Notes: generated from the letters alone by a model not told the origin. A stretch of DNA of 64,000 nucleotides from Hoplostethus atlanticus (GCA_034670405.1 JAXDDX010000024.1:3588501-3652500); one strand, 5' to 3'. Positions 37,866 to 50,477 are shown, counted from the first letter of the stretch. Translations and numbers: made by a program.

Positions 37866-39433
37866 GTATGTATAAATATTATTTTCAGTGGGACAAATGT
37901 GAGATTCCTGCAATGTCTTGGTTTATATATACCTGCCATCTGGAATTTAGTTTTCTTCTTTTAAACCATGCTTCTGTTTGGCCTTAGTGTGAACATTCAT
38001 GACACATTCATCAATACACAGGATGTATATATACACAATACACATTCCCTTGTGCCATAATCCAGGGCAAACACTTGTAGAAACCCAATTCAGATATTAT
38101 ACGAATGATACAACAACCACCAAATGAACTCTATAGCAAACATCAGGCTACACCGTCATAAATCTACAGTCATTCGTCAGATGGCACCTTTCACCAACTA
38201 CCTACTCTAGCCAATAGCGCTACGTGGCATGTCATTGGGGTTATCAAGTGAGCACCTTTCTTCACCGATTTTCCGTTGAGTTGGGCCGACGACACCATAA
38301 GAAGGGGCAACAGTGTATTCCATTCATTAACCTAGCCTTGACTCAACATCAGTATAACAATACAACCTATCTATATGATACAACAACACAACTAGACGAA
38401 ACGAATAGTTCAGTATTAGGCTTTCTATCATGAAAAAAAGGCTGGAAATAAATGAATTAAGTCCAGTTTCTGTGTTGGTCACCACTTCCGATTTCCAACC
38501 AACTACTGCCATCCATCAATTTATGCTCTCTTTGCCAGTTTGAAGACTTGGGTACTAAATTCCTACACTTTTCTGTCCCTTTGGCTTTACCAGTAATACA
38601 CAATATTCTTTCTACTCTCAGATTTTTGCCATATTTTCAATCTAATTTCAATTTCATAAACTTAATTTCACAGATTGTTGATGATGACGATGCTGCTACC
38701 ATCTAAGGTGACCTCTCTACATTGATCCTTAACATCTTCGTTGTCAGGAAAGCCAGCAATGAAGCCATTGTCAAACCAGCTGGGCGAGCCAATGAGGGAG
38801 CAGAGGTTATTTTTGGTATTCCTGGTGTGGCACATGCATGTACCTACCTGACGCCTTATAAGTTTTTTTTAGAAGAAACTGAAATATACCTTTGAGTTTT
38901 TTCAGAAAACTCTCTCTAGAGTTGGAGGACGTGAACAAAAAAATGTCCTCCAAGGTCCACACTTTCAAGGTCAGTCTACATGCCTAAGAGCCATGTAGAC
39001 CTTGAAGGCAGAGGGTTTTAGTGAAGTCCCTCCTGTCAGGTTGGAGTTTTCATTTTAACTGCTAATTGTTCTTTCACTTGAAGATGATTAATTCAGATTA
39101 TGCAGACAAACAATGTAAATGGACTGTTTTAGCTTTTGTGTGTGAGTTTCAACCCTGCAAGAGGTTCTCAGGGTAGAAGAAATTATTATGTTAGTACCTA
39201 TCTAGTTAGTCTCCTGGCTCTTACTTGCAGCACACACACAATATGTATTCTCTATCTCTGTCTCTCTCTGATCTTGTTCTCTCTCTCTCTCTCTTTTTTT
39301 TGAATGCATCTGTTTTGGCATAGACGTGGTAAATCCTTAAGAAAATGTCATTTCACTTTGCTGATGCCCATTGCATATTTTGTTAAAATATTTGTCTGTG
39401 GGGTTTCAACTCTGTAGGATGTTCTCAGGGTAG

Positions 39434-39437
39434 ATAG

Positions 39438-39488
<51 letters not shown>

Positions 39489-39520
39489 CTTTATTGATCC
39501 TGGGGGGATTGTTATACACT
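39434..39520 (-). mobile_element. Truncated retroposon 3' tail with (GATA)n
   Basis: Read on the minus strand it is GGATCAATAAAGTATC followed by a TATC array, the tail type of a widespread fish non-LTR retroposon. The array is 39434-39488. Only the last few dozen bases remain. The family is not named. Confidence 0.5.
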
Positions 39521-39525
39521 GTGAA

Positions 39526-40471
39526 CAGGTCCTTGAAAATGTATTCATACTCCTTGACTTCTTCAACATTTTGTTGTGCTGTTATTTCAGACTGCATTTG
39601 TTTAGTATTTTTGTCTGGGTTATATGCAAAGCCCTTCATTCTATCAAAGTGAAAACAAAACAGTAGAAAATGTATGTTAAAGTTAATTCAAGTACAAGTA
39701 TTCAACCTTTGCTTCACTTAGGCTAAACAGCCACACTAGTAAACATTTCTTATCTACTTAGATGTCATGTTTAGATTGTATTTAGTGGTGCTGGTATCTA
39801 GTGGTTTTCCTTTCAAACTTTTTTTTATTTTGTCTTTTCATGCTAACAAAGCTGAGACATGGTCCCTCCAATACATCTTAATGGGACTTAATGGTATTTT
39901 ATTTTTTTGGGTGGACTCTCCATCAGAACACTTGAGCACAGCATGGAGTATATGGTTCATTTATGGATGACATTTGAGACCACTTCTTGAAATATCACAG
40001 AAAATATAAATCATCACTGTCCCATCACTATATTTGAAAATACAGAAAGTGCAGTTTCACTTTATTTTTCCAGTCCAGCTTTACTATGGAAGTCAATGGA
40101 GTCACATTGGACATGAAAAACCCACTAAAATTGCACCCTGTATTTTCACAAACAGTGATGGGAGGGTGATTTGTATTCTCTATGAAACTTCAGGAACTGG
40201 ACTCAAATGTCATCATGAATGTTGAAGTATCCACACTTGCTATCCAAATGTTGCTGATGTGGATCAAATTAAGCAAATGGGTTGAATACTTAATGCATAC
40301 TGCAAACTCAATTTCTCTGTTAATTGAATTTTGATTTCACTTTGATAGAATAAAGGGCTTTGCATAGAACTAAACAACACATACAAAAATACTAAATAAA
40401 TGCATTGAGAAAAAACAGCTCAACAAAATGTTGAAAAAGTCAAGGGGTATGAAAACATTTTCAAGGAACTG
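39526..40471. mobile_element. Non-autonomous DNA transposon with about 190-bp inverted repeats
   Basis: The left arm (39526-39715) and right arm (about 40280-40471) are reverse complements through the TCCTTGAAAATG end, TTTTCAACATTTTGTTG-like, TTTAGTATTTTTGT, GCAAAGCCCTTTATTCTAT-like and AAGTATTCAACC blocks. TA follows the right end (40472), as for Tc1/mariner insertion. The core (39720-40280) has no transposase frame. The left arm starts just after the (GATA)n retroposon tail. Confidence 0.75.
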
Positions 40472-40499
40472 TAAAATAGCACTTCCATTTGTACTTATT

Positions 40500-42048
40500 T
40501 TATTCAGGAGGATTTTATAACCTCAGGTGTTTATTGCTCCTCTCCTGGCTTTTGACTCTTATATGAATATATTCTTTATTTTGTTATATATTGTGAATCC
40601 CTGGAGTTCTGCACTTATAGCACTTCAGAATGTTAGAAATGTAGCTCCATTTTGTTTCTCTCTGTCATACCTCCTGCCAAACGGAGTGTGCAATGTATGT
40701 GGATGTTTGTCCAGTCTAAAAGGAGAGGAATCTTCAGTATGTTTGTTGCGGTCATTTTCACCAAAGTAAATAAGCAACTAAATGTAACTTTTAAATGACA
40801 GTTCTGTTTCAGAAAAACAAAGCGGATCCCACTTAAAATAATGAAATAATTAAGTTGGTTTTGCTTATAAATGGACTTAGTAGATCATAGATTCAAAATA
40901 AGAGTATCGAAGTGCTAAAATCAAGTTTGCTATATTCAGGAATGCATTTTTTAAGTACAAAAACTGAAGTGGCTAATAAAAAGACTGGTCTTGCTGGAAC
41001 CATATAAAAATCTGATGCAAATAGTTTTTATGTAGAGCAAGCTGTATTTTTTTTATCAACGCATTCTCTCTAAAATCTTGTTTAGCAAGTTTAACAAGTT
41101 GGATACATTCCATTAATGTGCCGTAACGAAGGGGATGTCATCATTCCTTCAACTCAGCACAATGTACGCCCTATACAATGTCATGATACTCATCATTGTA
41201 TTTCTTTTCTGACTCATTAGACAAGGAGCGATTAACCAACCTTTGCACCTTTTTATCTTCTTACTACCCAGGATCTGCCTCTCTGCAGATCAAAACAAAA
41301 CTTTGTCACTTTGTTAGATGTTGATTCTACTGGATCGAGTAAGCAATTACGTAAGTTTGAATAAGTAAAAAATGTGAACTAATTTGATCAAGAACCAGGA
41401 GATTGACAGAAATTGGTAAGTTAGGTAAAAGCAAAGTTGAAACTATAGAGAAAGAAAACAAGAAAGAGAGAAAGAGAGATCAGGTCAGGGTCAGGCCTAA
41501 AAGCATTGAGGAAAGATTGAGCCAATCGGCTAATAGCAGAGAGGGTCTCGGCTCTGTTCATATGATCTATCTCAGACAAACACAAATCTCCATAAGCAGA
41601 CCCTCAAAAAACAAAACAAGAAGAAATGAAACACACACGCACGCACGCACACACACAAATCCAGTGTTGGAAATAATTAGCACTCATCACATGTAAAAGT
41701 TAGTAGTTGGTAAAGATTGGTTTAAATAAAGGATTGCAAGACTTATTTATAGCACTAATTTATAGTATTTTGTAAATAGCGCAATCCTTCAAGTCCTCAT
41801 TGAGTGCTAGAGCAGAATGCTAGCCCCAAACTGCCAAACAGAAAGTCTACATTTTTTGACGGAGAGAGCGTAACATACCATTCAAATCTGGGGCACTCTT
41901 GTCTAAAAGCAATTTGTTCTTTTGTTGCTCCATGTGCTCTAATTTCATCTTCTTCTCTGAGTAACATCATATGATAGTAGAATAGAAGGGTTAGATAGAG
42001 GGGTGAATCAAGACAGAATGACATGAAAAAGTGAATGTGTCTGTGTGT

Positions 42049-42084
<36 letters not shown>

Positions 42085-43420
42085 CCAGGGAGGCCAATGT
42101 CAATCCCATGGCAAACAGCAGTGGATAATCATGGGCTTTGGGAAAACACTGTGTCCATAATGCTATTACCCGGGATTACCTACTCCAGCAGAGAGGGCGA
42201 GACTCTCTTCACAGTGTGCCACAGACCTTTCAGATAATCATCTTATCACAGATGACAAACCCAGAAGAAACATCCCATTATTCAAGAAGAAAACCCCTAC
42301 AGCATATTTACATGAAGACATAGGGCTATATTATTGGAGTGGAAAAATATCAGATTTTCAAATTAGCACACCAGTCTTTCCCCCACTATCTCTCTTTTGC
42401 TCTCTCTCTCTTCCTCTCTCGCTGTCTCTTTCTCCCGGGGCTCTTTATTTTTTCCCTGCAGGGCAATTAGAGACAAGATTTTATGCATTGTTCGGCTTAT
42501 CAATTAGCCATAACACCTTCCCCTCTGATTGGTCTGTAATGAGTGTAATGCTTTTTAACAGTCAGGAGTCGCAACTCTTAGAGGGGCTGTGCTAATGGTG
42601 TCGCCACGGCAATGGATTCACAGTAACAGCTCCGTGGAAGGGGGGGGGGGGTAGTCAGCTCTCCCTAACACATCTCTAATTAGAGCTCACAGTCAGTCAT
42701 TACTGATGTAATAGGGTATAACACTAATGGCTATCAGGCAAGCCCCCACAAACAACAGAGGGGGGTTATGAGAGTTGTAAGGTGAGAGGAACAGAAAATG
42801 TATAGAGGAGAAAATGTCTGGAGATTATCGTGAGGAGACGAGGTGAAATGGAAAGTAATAGGGAAAGCGGGGGAGCAAGGAGTGAAGGGAGAGATTAGAG
42901 GAAAGTGCACCAAGCAGCAGAAGAGGTTTTTAATGTTTTAATGTAGAGTAGTCAGTCAGGGGAGGTCAGGAACCATTAATGGAAGACTTTTTTTTTTGAT
43001 GATGCTGAATATCTGCCACGTTACATACTGGCCAGAGATAGGGACGGCAAGAAAGCATAGGTAAAAACAAAATGATGAGCGGCTTGGTGGGGTGAGGTGG
43101 AAAGCAGAGGAAAGTCAGAGCAAGAGTGACAGAGATGAGGGTGAGGGAGAGGAGGGGGGGCAGTGAGATGGTCGCCTAGTTAAGCACTTTGGCACTTAGA
43201 CCTTGTTAGCACTGATGTACTTTACAGCCGTAGCAGCTATTGATGTGTTTTTACACTTGTCAGCACTAAACTGCAACTACTGTAGCAAAATCGGGGAACT
43301 GGAGGTACAGATGCGGAGGGTGGATGACAAGAAACCAATGTTAGGAAAACAGAAAGGTGAGTGAATACGATTCTTCCTCACTGGCCTCTCTCAGGATAAG
43401 AATCAGGTCTGGGTAGCTAG
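40500..43420. other. Intergenic, no gene seen
   Basis: AT-rich to about 41400, then mixed sequence with a short CACG run (41632-41657) and a GA run (42047-42085), a C/T-rich patch (42378-42440) and a G run (42639-42650). A candidate enhancer is listed separately at 42450-42660. Confidence 0.4.
42450..42660. promoter_or_regulatory. Candidate enhancer with SOX and homeodomain cores
   Basis: It contains CAATTAGAGAC, a SOX-type CATTGTT (42486-42492) overlapping ATGCAT, ATCAATTAGCC and CTGATTGG. It is repeat-free and of high complexity up to a G run at 42639. Candidate only. Confidence 0.3.
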
Positions 43421-45020
43421 CGTCGTGGTCAACATTATGGGCACCCTTTTATTTTTTTGTTAGCATTTTCCCTTTATTTGACAGTCAGCTGTAGAGAGAG
43501 ACACAGGAAAGATGGAGTGAGAGAGGAAAGATGACATGCAACATAAGTCCTGGGTCAGATTCAAACCCATGATGTCACGGTTACATGGTAGCTATAGGCC
43601 TTAGACTACTAAGCCACCAGGACGTCCCGGCACCCTTGCATTTGCAGATAATATACAATATGTTCTGAAATTATTGGAAACTGAAACAACATTCGGTCTC
43701 CACACATTCATCTATCGATTTACAACATCAACACATCAAACAATAAGAATAAAAAAATAAAATCTTTAATGGTTGGCCATGATTATTGGCGCCCTTTACA
43801 ACAATTCAAATCAATTTTGTTGGATTCTCATTTTCCTTGTAATTCAACTCCCCTGTGACAGGTTGCAGGTTCCCACATGGTATAAATGAACCAATTATCT
43901 ATTTAAAAGTGATAAAACAGTCTGTTCTGCTTCCCTGGTTGTCTGTGAAGAGAAAAGATCTGTCAAGTCAAAAAAACTATTCATTCATTCATGCATTCAC
44001 AAGGCTATAAGGCCATCTCTAGAGACCTTGGTATTCCTGTTTCCACAGTTCAAAATGTTATTAAGAAGTTTGCTGCTCATGGAATTGTTAAGAATCTCCA
44101 GGACGTGGTGTTAAGAGGAAATCTGATCTGATGTTGTCAAAGGTGTGAGCCATTGAAGAAACACCTTGCATCACATCCAAAGATCTCAAGGCTGACAACA
44201 ATGGCTTTATGGTCGGAAGGCCACGGAAGAACCCACTGCTGAAAGAGAAACACAAGAAGGACTGACTGATATTTGCCAAAACCCACCTGGACAAACCTAA
44301 ATCCTTCTGGGAAAATGTTCTGTGGATCGATGAAACCAAATTAGAGCTCTTTGGCAATGCAGATCAGCGTTTTGTTTACAGATGACGAAATGAAGCTTTA
44401 AAAAAAAGAACGCCCTACTTACAGTCAAGTACGGTGGAGGTCCCATAATGCTGTGGGGCTGCTTTGCTGCCGTGGATACCGGACGTCATGAATGTATTAA
44501 GGACATCATGAAATCAGAAGATATGATGAAAAGTGCTACCCAGTGTCAGAAAACTGGGTGTCAATTGAAGGTCATGGGTCGTCCAGCAGGACAATGACCC
44601 AAAACACACATCCAGAAGCTCCCAGGAATAGTTCAAGAGAAAATGTTGGACTGTTCTGGAGTGGCCAGCAATAAGTCCTGATCTCAATCCCATTGAGAAC
44701 CAATGGTGAGACCTGAAATGTGTAGTTGGTCAAAGGTATCCTTTAAACATTGAAAAACTGGAGTGGGTTGCAATTGAAGAGTGGGAGAAACTGCCAGCGG
44801 AAAGATGCAGGAAGCTTATTGATGGTTACAAGAAACGTTTGGAAGCAGTCATCATTGCTGAAGGCTGTGCAGCTATTAGAAAAGCATGCCAATAATCATG
44901 GCCATAGACACTTTTCAATTTTGAAGCCCGATTTTATGTTTGTTTTCTTATTGTTTGGTGGGAAGATCGAAAGTTGTTTCAATTTCCAATTATTTCAGAT
45001 GATATAAGATATTAGGATGT
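43421..45020 (+). mobile_element. Tc1-like transposon, copy 2, dead, with SINE insertion
   Basis: This is the same family as copy 1. The left outer repeat GTGGTCAACATTATGGGCACCC (43425-43446) is split by a SINE at 43449-43628. The inner left repeat TGGCCATGATTATTGGCGCC (about 43775-43794) and inner right repeat GCCAATAATCATGGCC (about 44889-44904) are present; the outer right repeat is lost near 45010. The transposase is broken by frameshifts and by a deletion of about 57 bp near 44195 that copy 1 lacks. It keeps ATCGATGAAACC (first catalytic Asp) and CAGGACAATGACCC (second Asp). Confidence 0.9.
43449..43628 (-). mobile_element. tRNA-derived SINE nested in the Tc1 terminal repeat
   Basis: Read on the minus strand it opens with a tRNA-like head: A-box TGGCTTAGTAGTCTAAGG and B-box GGGTTTGAATC. 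It continues with CTGTGTCTCTCTCTACAG and ends in a short AATAAAGGGAAAATGC/A-rich tail. GGCACCCTT flanks both sides (43440-43448 and 43629-43637), fitting a target-site duplication of the interrupted repeat. Confidence 0.8.
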
Positions 45021-45710
45021 GGCGTAGGTGGAAATTGGCATAATTGAAAATGCTCTGTTTGGGAAGGAGCCAGTAATGCCCACCAGGTGATTTTTATAAC
45101 ATAACATTCAATGGTTACATAGCAGACAAAGGTCTAGGCAGTGCAATAACCCAACAAGTATCTACACAAGCAAGATAAGCAAGAGACAAGCTGTTAAATC
45201 TTATAACAGATGAAACTGTCAACAAAACACATAACTCACAAACGCATGCCCCCATGGTTGTTAGAAAGGATTTAACTGCCAGTGGGCTGAATTTAAACCA
45301 AGGATCTGATTACTTTCCAGTATACCAAATTAATAGTTCTCAGCACAAATGAATGCCACGTCTAACATAGGTTAAATGAAACAATTTCATTGAAGACACA
45401 GAAACAGAAATGTGTAAAAAGCAGAGAGAAAAGACAAAATACTGAAATTATTTTTTAAAATGCTGTTGTTGAAAGAATGCCAGAATTTAGCTTCTACAAT
45501 GTATTTTTTTGTATTTTGATACAAAATATTTATATTTTAATTCATATAATTGAATACATTTCTTGACACCCGTAATTTGTAAAGACACATTTTGATGTAT
45601 TTTTGCCCATCTTTGCTATTGTGTGCAGTAACCTTACTACAGTGGCAACACCTTGGCCTTTGGAGGTAAAGGACTTCAGGGGGGCTCACTATTACTTGAG
45701 CTCAGCCACA

Positions 45711-45768
45711 GTGTGTGTGTGCGTGTGTGCGTGTGTGCCTGTGTACGTGTGTGTGTGTGTGTGTGTGC
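45711..45768. repeat. Interrupted (GT)n microsatellite
   Basis: GT with GC interruptions. Confidence 0.85.
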
Positions 45769-46317
45769 AGCTGAGGCTTAGGGGGGCTCCTCAGTTGCCT
45801 AACTATGGTTGGCCCATACCCCCTCACCCAGAATTTGAAATAAGGTCATCGTCCCCGGGAGGCCCCAAGTCAAAGCCTTCCTTTTTCACCTGCCCTTTAA
45901 CTCTCTTCACCCCCCTCCTCTTCCTAATTTTCCAGGGTCCCATCTTGCCCTCCTTCCTTCCCTTTATTTCCTTATCTTTCATTCCATTTTTCCTTGTTTG
46001 TACTATAATGGCTGATTCATTGGGTAGATTTCATGGCTTCCCAAAGAGAACATGAAGACCAAAGAACGAAGCATCACAATGATTCACCAGCCTCTTCAGT
46101 TATGCTTAAATTAAACATTGCCCTTTAGCTCAACAGTTGTAGTTTGTTTTTGTTTGTTTGTTTTTCTCTCAGCCTCTGCAAAAAGCAGCTCTCAGTAATG
46201 GCATTGGGCCTTAATACTGTAATTTGATTGGAGAAATGAATATTTTGGATTAGCAAAACATTAGAAAGAGAAATGGCATCGTTAGTAGATAAGGCAGGTA
46301 ATAAGTGTATTAAAGCT

Positions 46318-46318
<1 letters not shown>

Positions 46319-46376
<58 letters not shown>
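46319..46376. repeat. (GT)n microsatellite
   Basis: About 26 GT units ending in GCGCGC. Confidence 0.9.
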
Positions 46377-46439
46377 CGTGTCAGTCAGACTGGAGCAGCA
46401 CAGATGCATATCCAATAGGAGGCTGAGTGAGCAGGACAA

Positions 46440-46660
46440 TAACACACTATTCTAATGCTAATCAAGGAGGCCATTAATGTTTACATTCAAAATCAGGCCC
46501 TTCCAAAGAAATACATTCACTCCCTGCTAAACTAGGATAATTACTTCCCTCTTAAACCCATATTCCATTAACTCAGGTGAATCCATCTGAGTTTCATCAA
46601 ATTTCTGCTTTATTTTGTATGATAATGCAATTTAAAAGCAAATGACATATTCAGACTACT
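46440..46660. promoter_or_regulatory. Candidate regulatory block with paired E-boxes (copy B)
   Basis: It contains the reverse-orientation copy (46567-46596) of the 30-bp paired-E-box sequence at 36394-36423, with 28 of 30 bases equal. Homeodomain cores (CTAATGCTAATC, CCATTAATG, GATAATTAC) and ATTTAAAAGCAAATGA surround it. Confidence 0.4.
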
Positions 46661-47557
46661 GGTGGAGGGAGGGCACCTATGATGAAAATAAATATGGATA
46701 TGTGTAAAATGCATCATGTTCTATTCTACCTGTAATTGTCAATATTTAAAAGAGTTTCCATAATTTAGTGTGACTGGTTTAGGCATAAATTCATCTTTAA
46801 CTGTAAACAGCTTATTGGAGATTAGTGACTGATGCTTCAAATGCCTACTGCTGGTTTTCTGCTTACTTAATACCTATGACACTTCATATTACAGCATCAC
46901 CCTGATGCCGTAAGGCTGACACCACAAGGCCTACTGTTGGGGACAGTGTAAATTTCCTCATTTAAAGGGAGCTTGTTCCACAAAACAACTTGCCCGCAAC
47001 TCACTAAAATAACACAGAACCACCTTTGGCTTCGCTTTGCTGAGTGAAACGCTCGCTTGTGTTTGGTGTTTTCACCAAAGGAGGGAGGGAGGGAGAGAGT
47101 GTGAATGGAAATCGCTGGTCTCTATTGATCCACAAACATACACACATGCACGCACACATGCACGCATGCACACATCAAGCTGACCAATGGAAGTCTGGGC
47201 ATTTTTTTTTTCCAGAATAGTTCAGCAGCATCAGCATTCAGACCCCCTCCAACTCTGTCGTGCTGAAAACACAAAAGCCCAAACAGAAAACTCTGCTTGT
47301 GCCATGCACTTCTCCCATGGTGAGAAAAAGAGAGAGAGAAAGAGAGAGAGAGTGTGGTGTATGGATGTTTGGGAGTGGGGGTTAATATTTTATTTCATTT
47401 ATTTTATTTCACAAAAACATTTAAATAAAAAAATACATTACATCTCCCCTCTTGTCTTAGACTCTATGTCTTTATTTCTTATGCTCCGTTACAACACAGG
47501 CATTTACTGTAGTGTAAACACTTTATGATTTATACAGGTAGTGTAGCCTCAGATGTT

Positions 47558-47560
<3 letters not shown>

Positions 47561-47591
<31 letters not shown>
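47561..47591. repeat. (CA)n microsatellite
   Basis: About 15 CA units. Confidence 0.85.
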
Positions 47592-47593
<2 letters not shown>

Positions 47594-47744
47594 GTGTAAT
47601 GGATAGGAGCTGGCTGAGGGCGTCTGTCAGGGGCGACTGTTCTAATCAGAGCAGTGGGGAGAGAGATAAAGGAGAAAATAATGAGTGTGGCATCGGGCCT
47701 TTCATAGCGCAACAAAAGGCCACGGGATCAGATAGACACACACA

Positions 47745-47835
47745 ATGTGGAGAGGAGAGGAAGGGAGGAGAGGAAGAGAGGGAGAAGAGAGAGGAATGGG
47801 AGGAGGCAGGGCGGGGAGAGAGAAAGAGGGATGCA
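47745..47835. repeat. Homopurine tract
   Basis: About 90 bp of almost only A and G on the plus strand. It is the cause of the Arg/Glu/Gly-rich frames that cross it. Confidence 0.75.
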
Positions 47836-48164
47836 CTGGGGTTGATGTAAGCCTATGTAGCCGGCGTTATGAAAAGCACGCTTATGTTGGACTATGCAAG
47901 GACGGGATGCGATCAGGTGGGTTTGAGGGAAGTCTCTATGACAACACTTGCCAACAGAAAGATAAAATTGGGTCACGCATTGCCTCAACATAAATCATAT
48001 TAGCATATTAGCAGAGTAGGCCTACTGCAGGAACTGATTACACATGTATTTCCCTTTTCATATCTTTCCATTTTCTCTCTCAAAATACTACGTCCCCCTC
48101 CTGCCCCCTTTTCTTCTTGCTGATTAGTGCTGCTTCATTTGCTGTGTGTGATAATTTCCAGTCG

Positions 48165-48240
48165 TCCTTTGATTATTAATGCTTAATTTACCCAGATTAC
48201 ACTCCTTTGATTATTAATGCCTAATTTAGCCTGATGACTC
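48165..48240. repeat. 38-bp tandem duplication with homeodomain cores
   Basis: Two units (48165-48202 and 48203-48240) share TCCTTTGATTATTAATGC, then TAATTTA, and diverge in the last third. Each carries ATTA/TAAT cores and CCTTTGAT, a TCF/LEF- or SOX-like core. The block sits in repeat-free sequence and may be a regulatory element. Confidence 0.7.
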
Positions 48241-50276
48241 CAATCATTAGATAGTGCCCAAACTGAAAGCAAACAACCTTAGTGGTCTTCCAGTGTAGCG
48301 ATACAGCCTCTTTCACAGCTAATGATACTGTTCAGAGAAACCAGTGGGCCTGGGAGTGTTAAGTCAATGCCCACGTTTTTTACCCAAACTCCCATCAAAC
48401 TTTAAAGAGAAAAGAAATACTAATTAGAAACCGCAAGCTAGGAGAAATGAGCAGGCAGACTCAGAACAGAAAATCCTATTCAGAGACTTAATGAGCTTGT
48501 CGAAGCTGAATAATTGATTTCTAATTCTAGCCTGCAGCTGTTGACCCAACCAGGGAGTGTTTTGAATGGAGCTGAAATATGTTGCGCTCTGAGCTGGCAC
48601 CGTCGGCTTTCTGGTAGCTCCTGCAGAACCGTTACCAAAGTATTCTCGTGTCCATCTCAGACTGTTAAGTTTTATTTCGACTAAAGCATGAGACATTAAG
48701 TGCTCTCAGTCAATGACTTGATTTTGGTGCACAAATAAGACAAAAAAAAGGGCAATATAAAGTGTCTCTTCCTTTGATCATTTCATCATAGGGACTCCTC
48801 TAGAAAACAAAATATTTCATATTTTAGTTTGAAAACGATTTCGATAAGAGGCCGTTTTGCTTTTGAGCTGTGAGAGCCTGGTGAGGTAACTCTTTTGGTA
48901 AACTCTCCCGGCGTATAGAGTGTTGTGAACCACAGTCCATATCAGATTGAGGTGTTTTTTGTCGCTCTCATTTACTGTGGAGTGATTCTTTGTTGCCCTG
49001 TGTGGACGATCATATCCTGGGGGCTCTGGGACAGGAGCAACACAGAGCAACCTGTGTGTGAACCACAGCCGCCCAGCGTCCCTGTAAGATGACCTCACGG
49101 AAAATAGACCTAATTATTGCCGTGACAGCCCATGCTATCATATTCAGCCTGATCAGTCACTACGTAGGGGGGGGAGAAAAATTAACAGAAATATATACCA
49201 CCGTGCCACCAACCCCCCCTAAACTGACCCCATTTATTTTTAATACCCTAATCAAGCAGGTCCCAAAGGGGGCTTGGCTCTCGCTCCCTCACACAGACAG
49301 ACACAGGTGAGTACAGGTAAGCCAGCAGGGAGAGAGGAGGAGGTGGATGTGGGGAGGAGGTGGATGTGGAGCGGAGGGGCAGGAGGAGGCAGGGACTCAG
49401 GGGTTCGGTGGGAGAGGCATTAGCTTGCATTGGAGGTTTGATTAACGAATGGAAATTAAAGTTGCTCACAGTGAATCATCATCATCGTCATCTGCCAAAG
49501 AAGTCTTTGCATTAACTTCTAATGGAAACTGGCACCATCATTGAATAGCTTTCAAACGACAACCTTCAGTTTCAGGTAAACGTATTTGCGTATGGGAAAC
49601 AGCATGGGAAACGTTCAACCCGGGGAGGAGGGGCTGGATGAGTGAGATGGTAGAAGATAGAGAGATAAAGAGGCGGTAGAGAGGAGAGAGCAAAAGAGAC
49701 GAAAGGGGGGGCAGAAGGATGAGGTAATTACAAGACAGAGAGTTTAAGGCAGACAGCAGTGATTAACTCCAGGACTGTCCTACTCCTGAAGCCATAGTCA
49801 TTAGAGTTGGATCATTATATGATGGATTTCAGGGCCACTTTCCTGGTTTTGTTCCCAGAGACAGTATTCCGAGGAACACCCTGGGAATGGGACATACTAC
49901 ACCAATGGCTACCTCTGTGAGAAAACAGGCCACTCCGATCTATGGATGAAGAAACCAGACATGGGTCCAATAGTGTTTTGCAAATAATTATACACTTTTG
50001 TTTTAACTTTGATTACCAGATTGGTGAGAATTACCACACAGGAAGTTTAGACAATCACGAGAAAGTATTTGGAAATCAATGTAGTTTTTCTGTGACACAC
50101 AACTTACCCAACCCCGTCTGAATTGTCTTGAAGTGGTAACTGTGGTCCCTGCACGTTAGAAGCATAAAGAATTATTTGAAAATACTGTTTGACCCGGCTG
50201 GTCTTTATTCTACATTATTCTCTAGTTTAGACCATGAATAAATCTAACGCCGGTGAATACATACAAGCACGAACAA

Positions 50277-50297
50277 ACACACACACACTCACACACT

Positions 50298-50346
<49 letters not shown>

Positions 50347-50445
50347 CAATCAAGCAACACTATTAAGATAATAATTTGATTAAATCCACTGATTACAAAA
50401 TCAACCTTGTTAGGATGACTGTTTGTGTTTTGGTTTGTGAAAGTG

Positions 50446-50477
<32 letters not shown>

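Noticed and set aside
38640-38880. Open stretch with VDDDDAATI and KPAGRANEGAEV considered as further exons after 37865
   Set aside because: Splice phase does not match the preceding cassette and a stop follows at once; no family recognised.
38968-39004. Short hairpin (GTCTACATG ... CATGTAGAC) considered as a microRNA precursor
   Set aside because: The stem is only about 17 bp with bulges, too short for a typical precursor.
43550-43628. tRNA-like A and B boxes considered as a real tRNA gene
   Set aside because: The boxes head a SINE with a tail and target duplication; no complete cloverleaf is formed.
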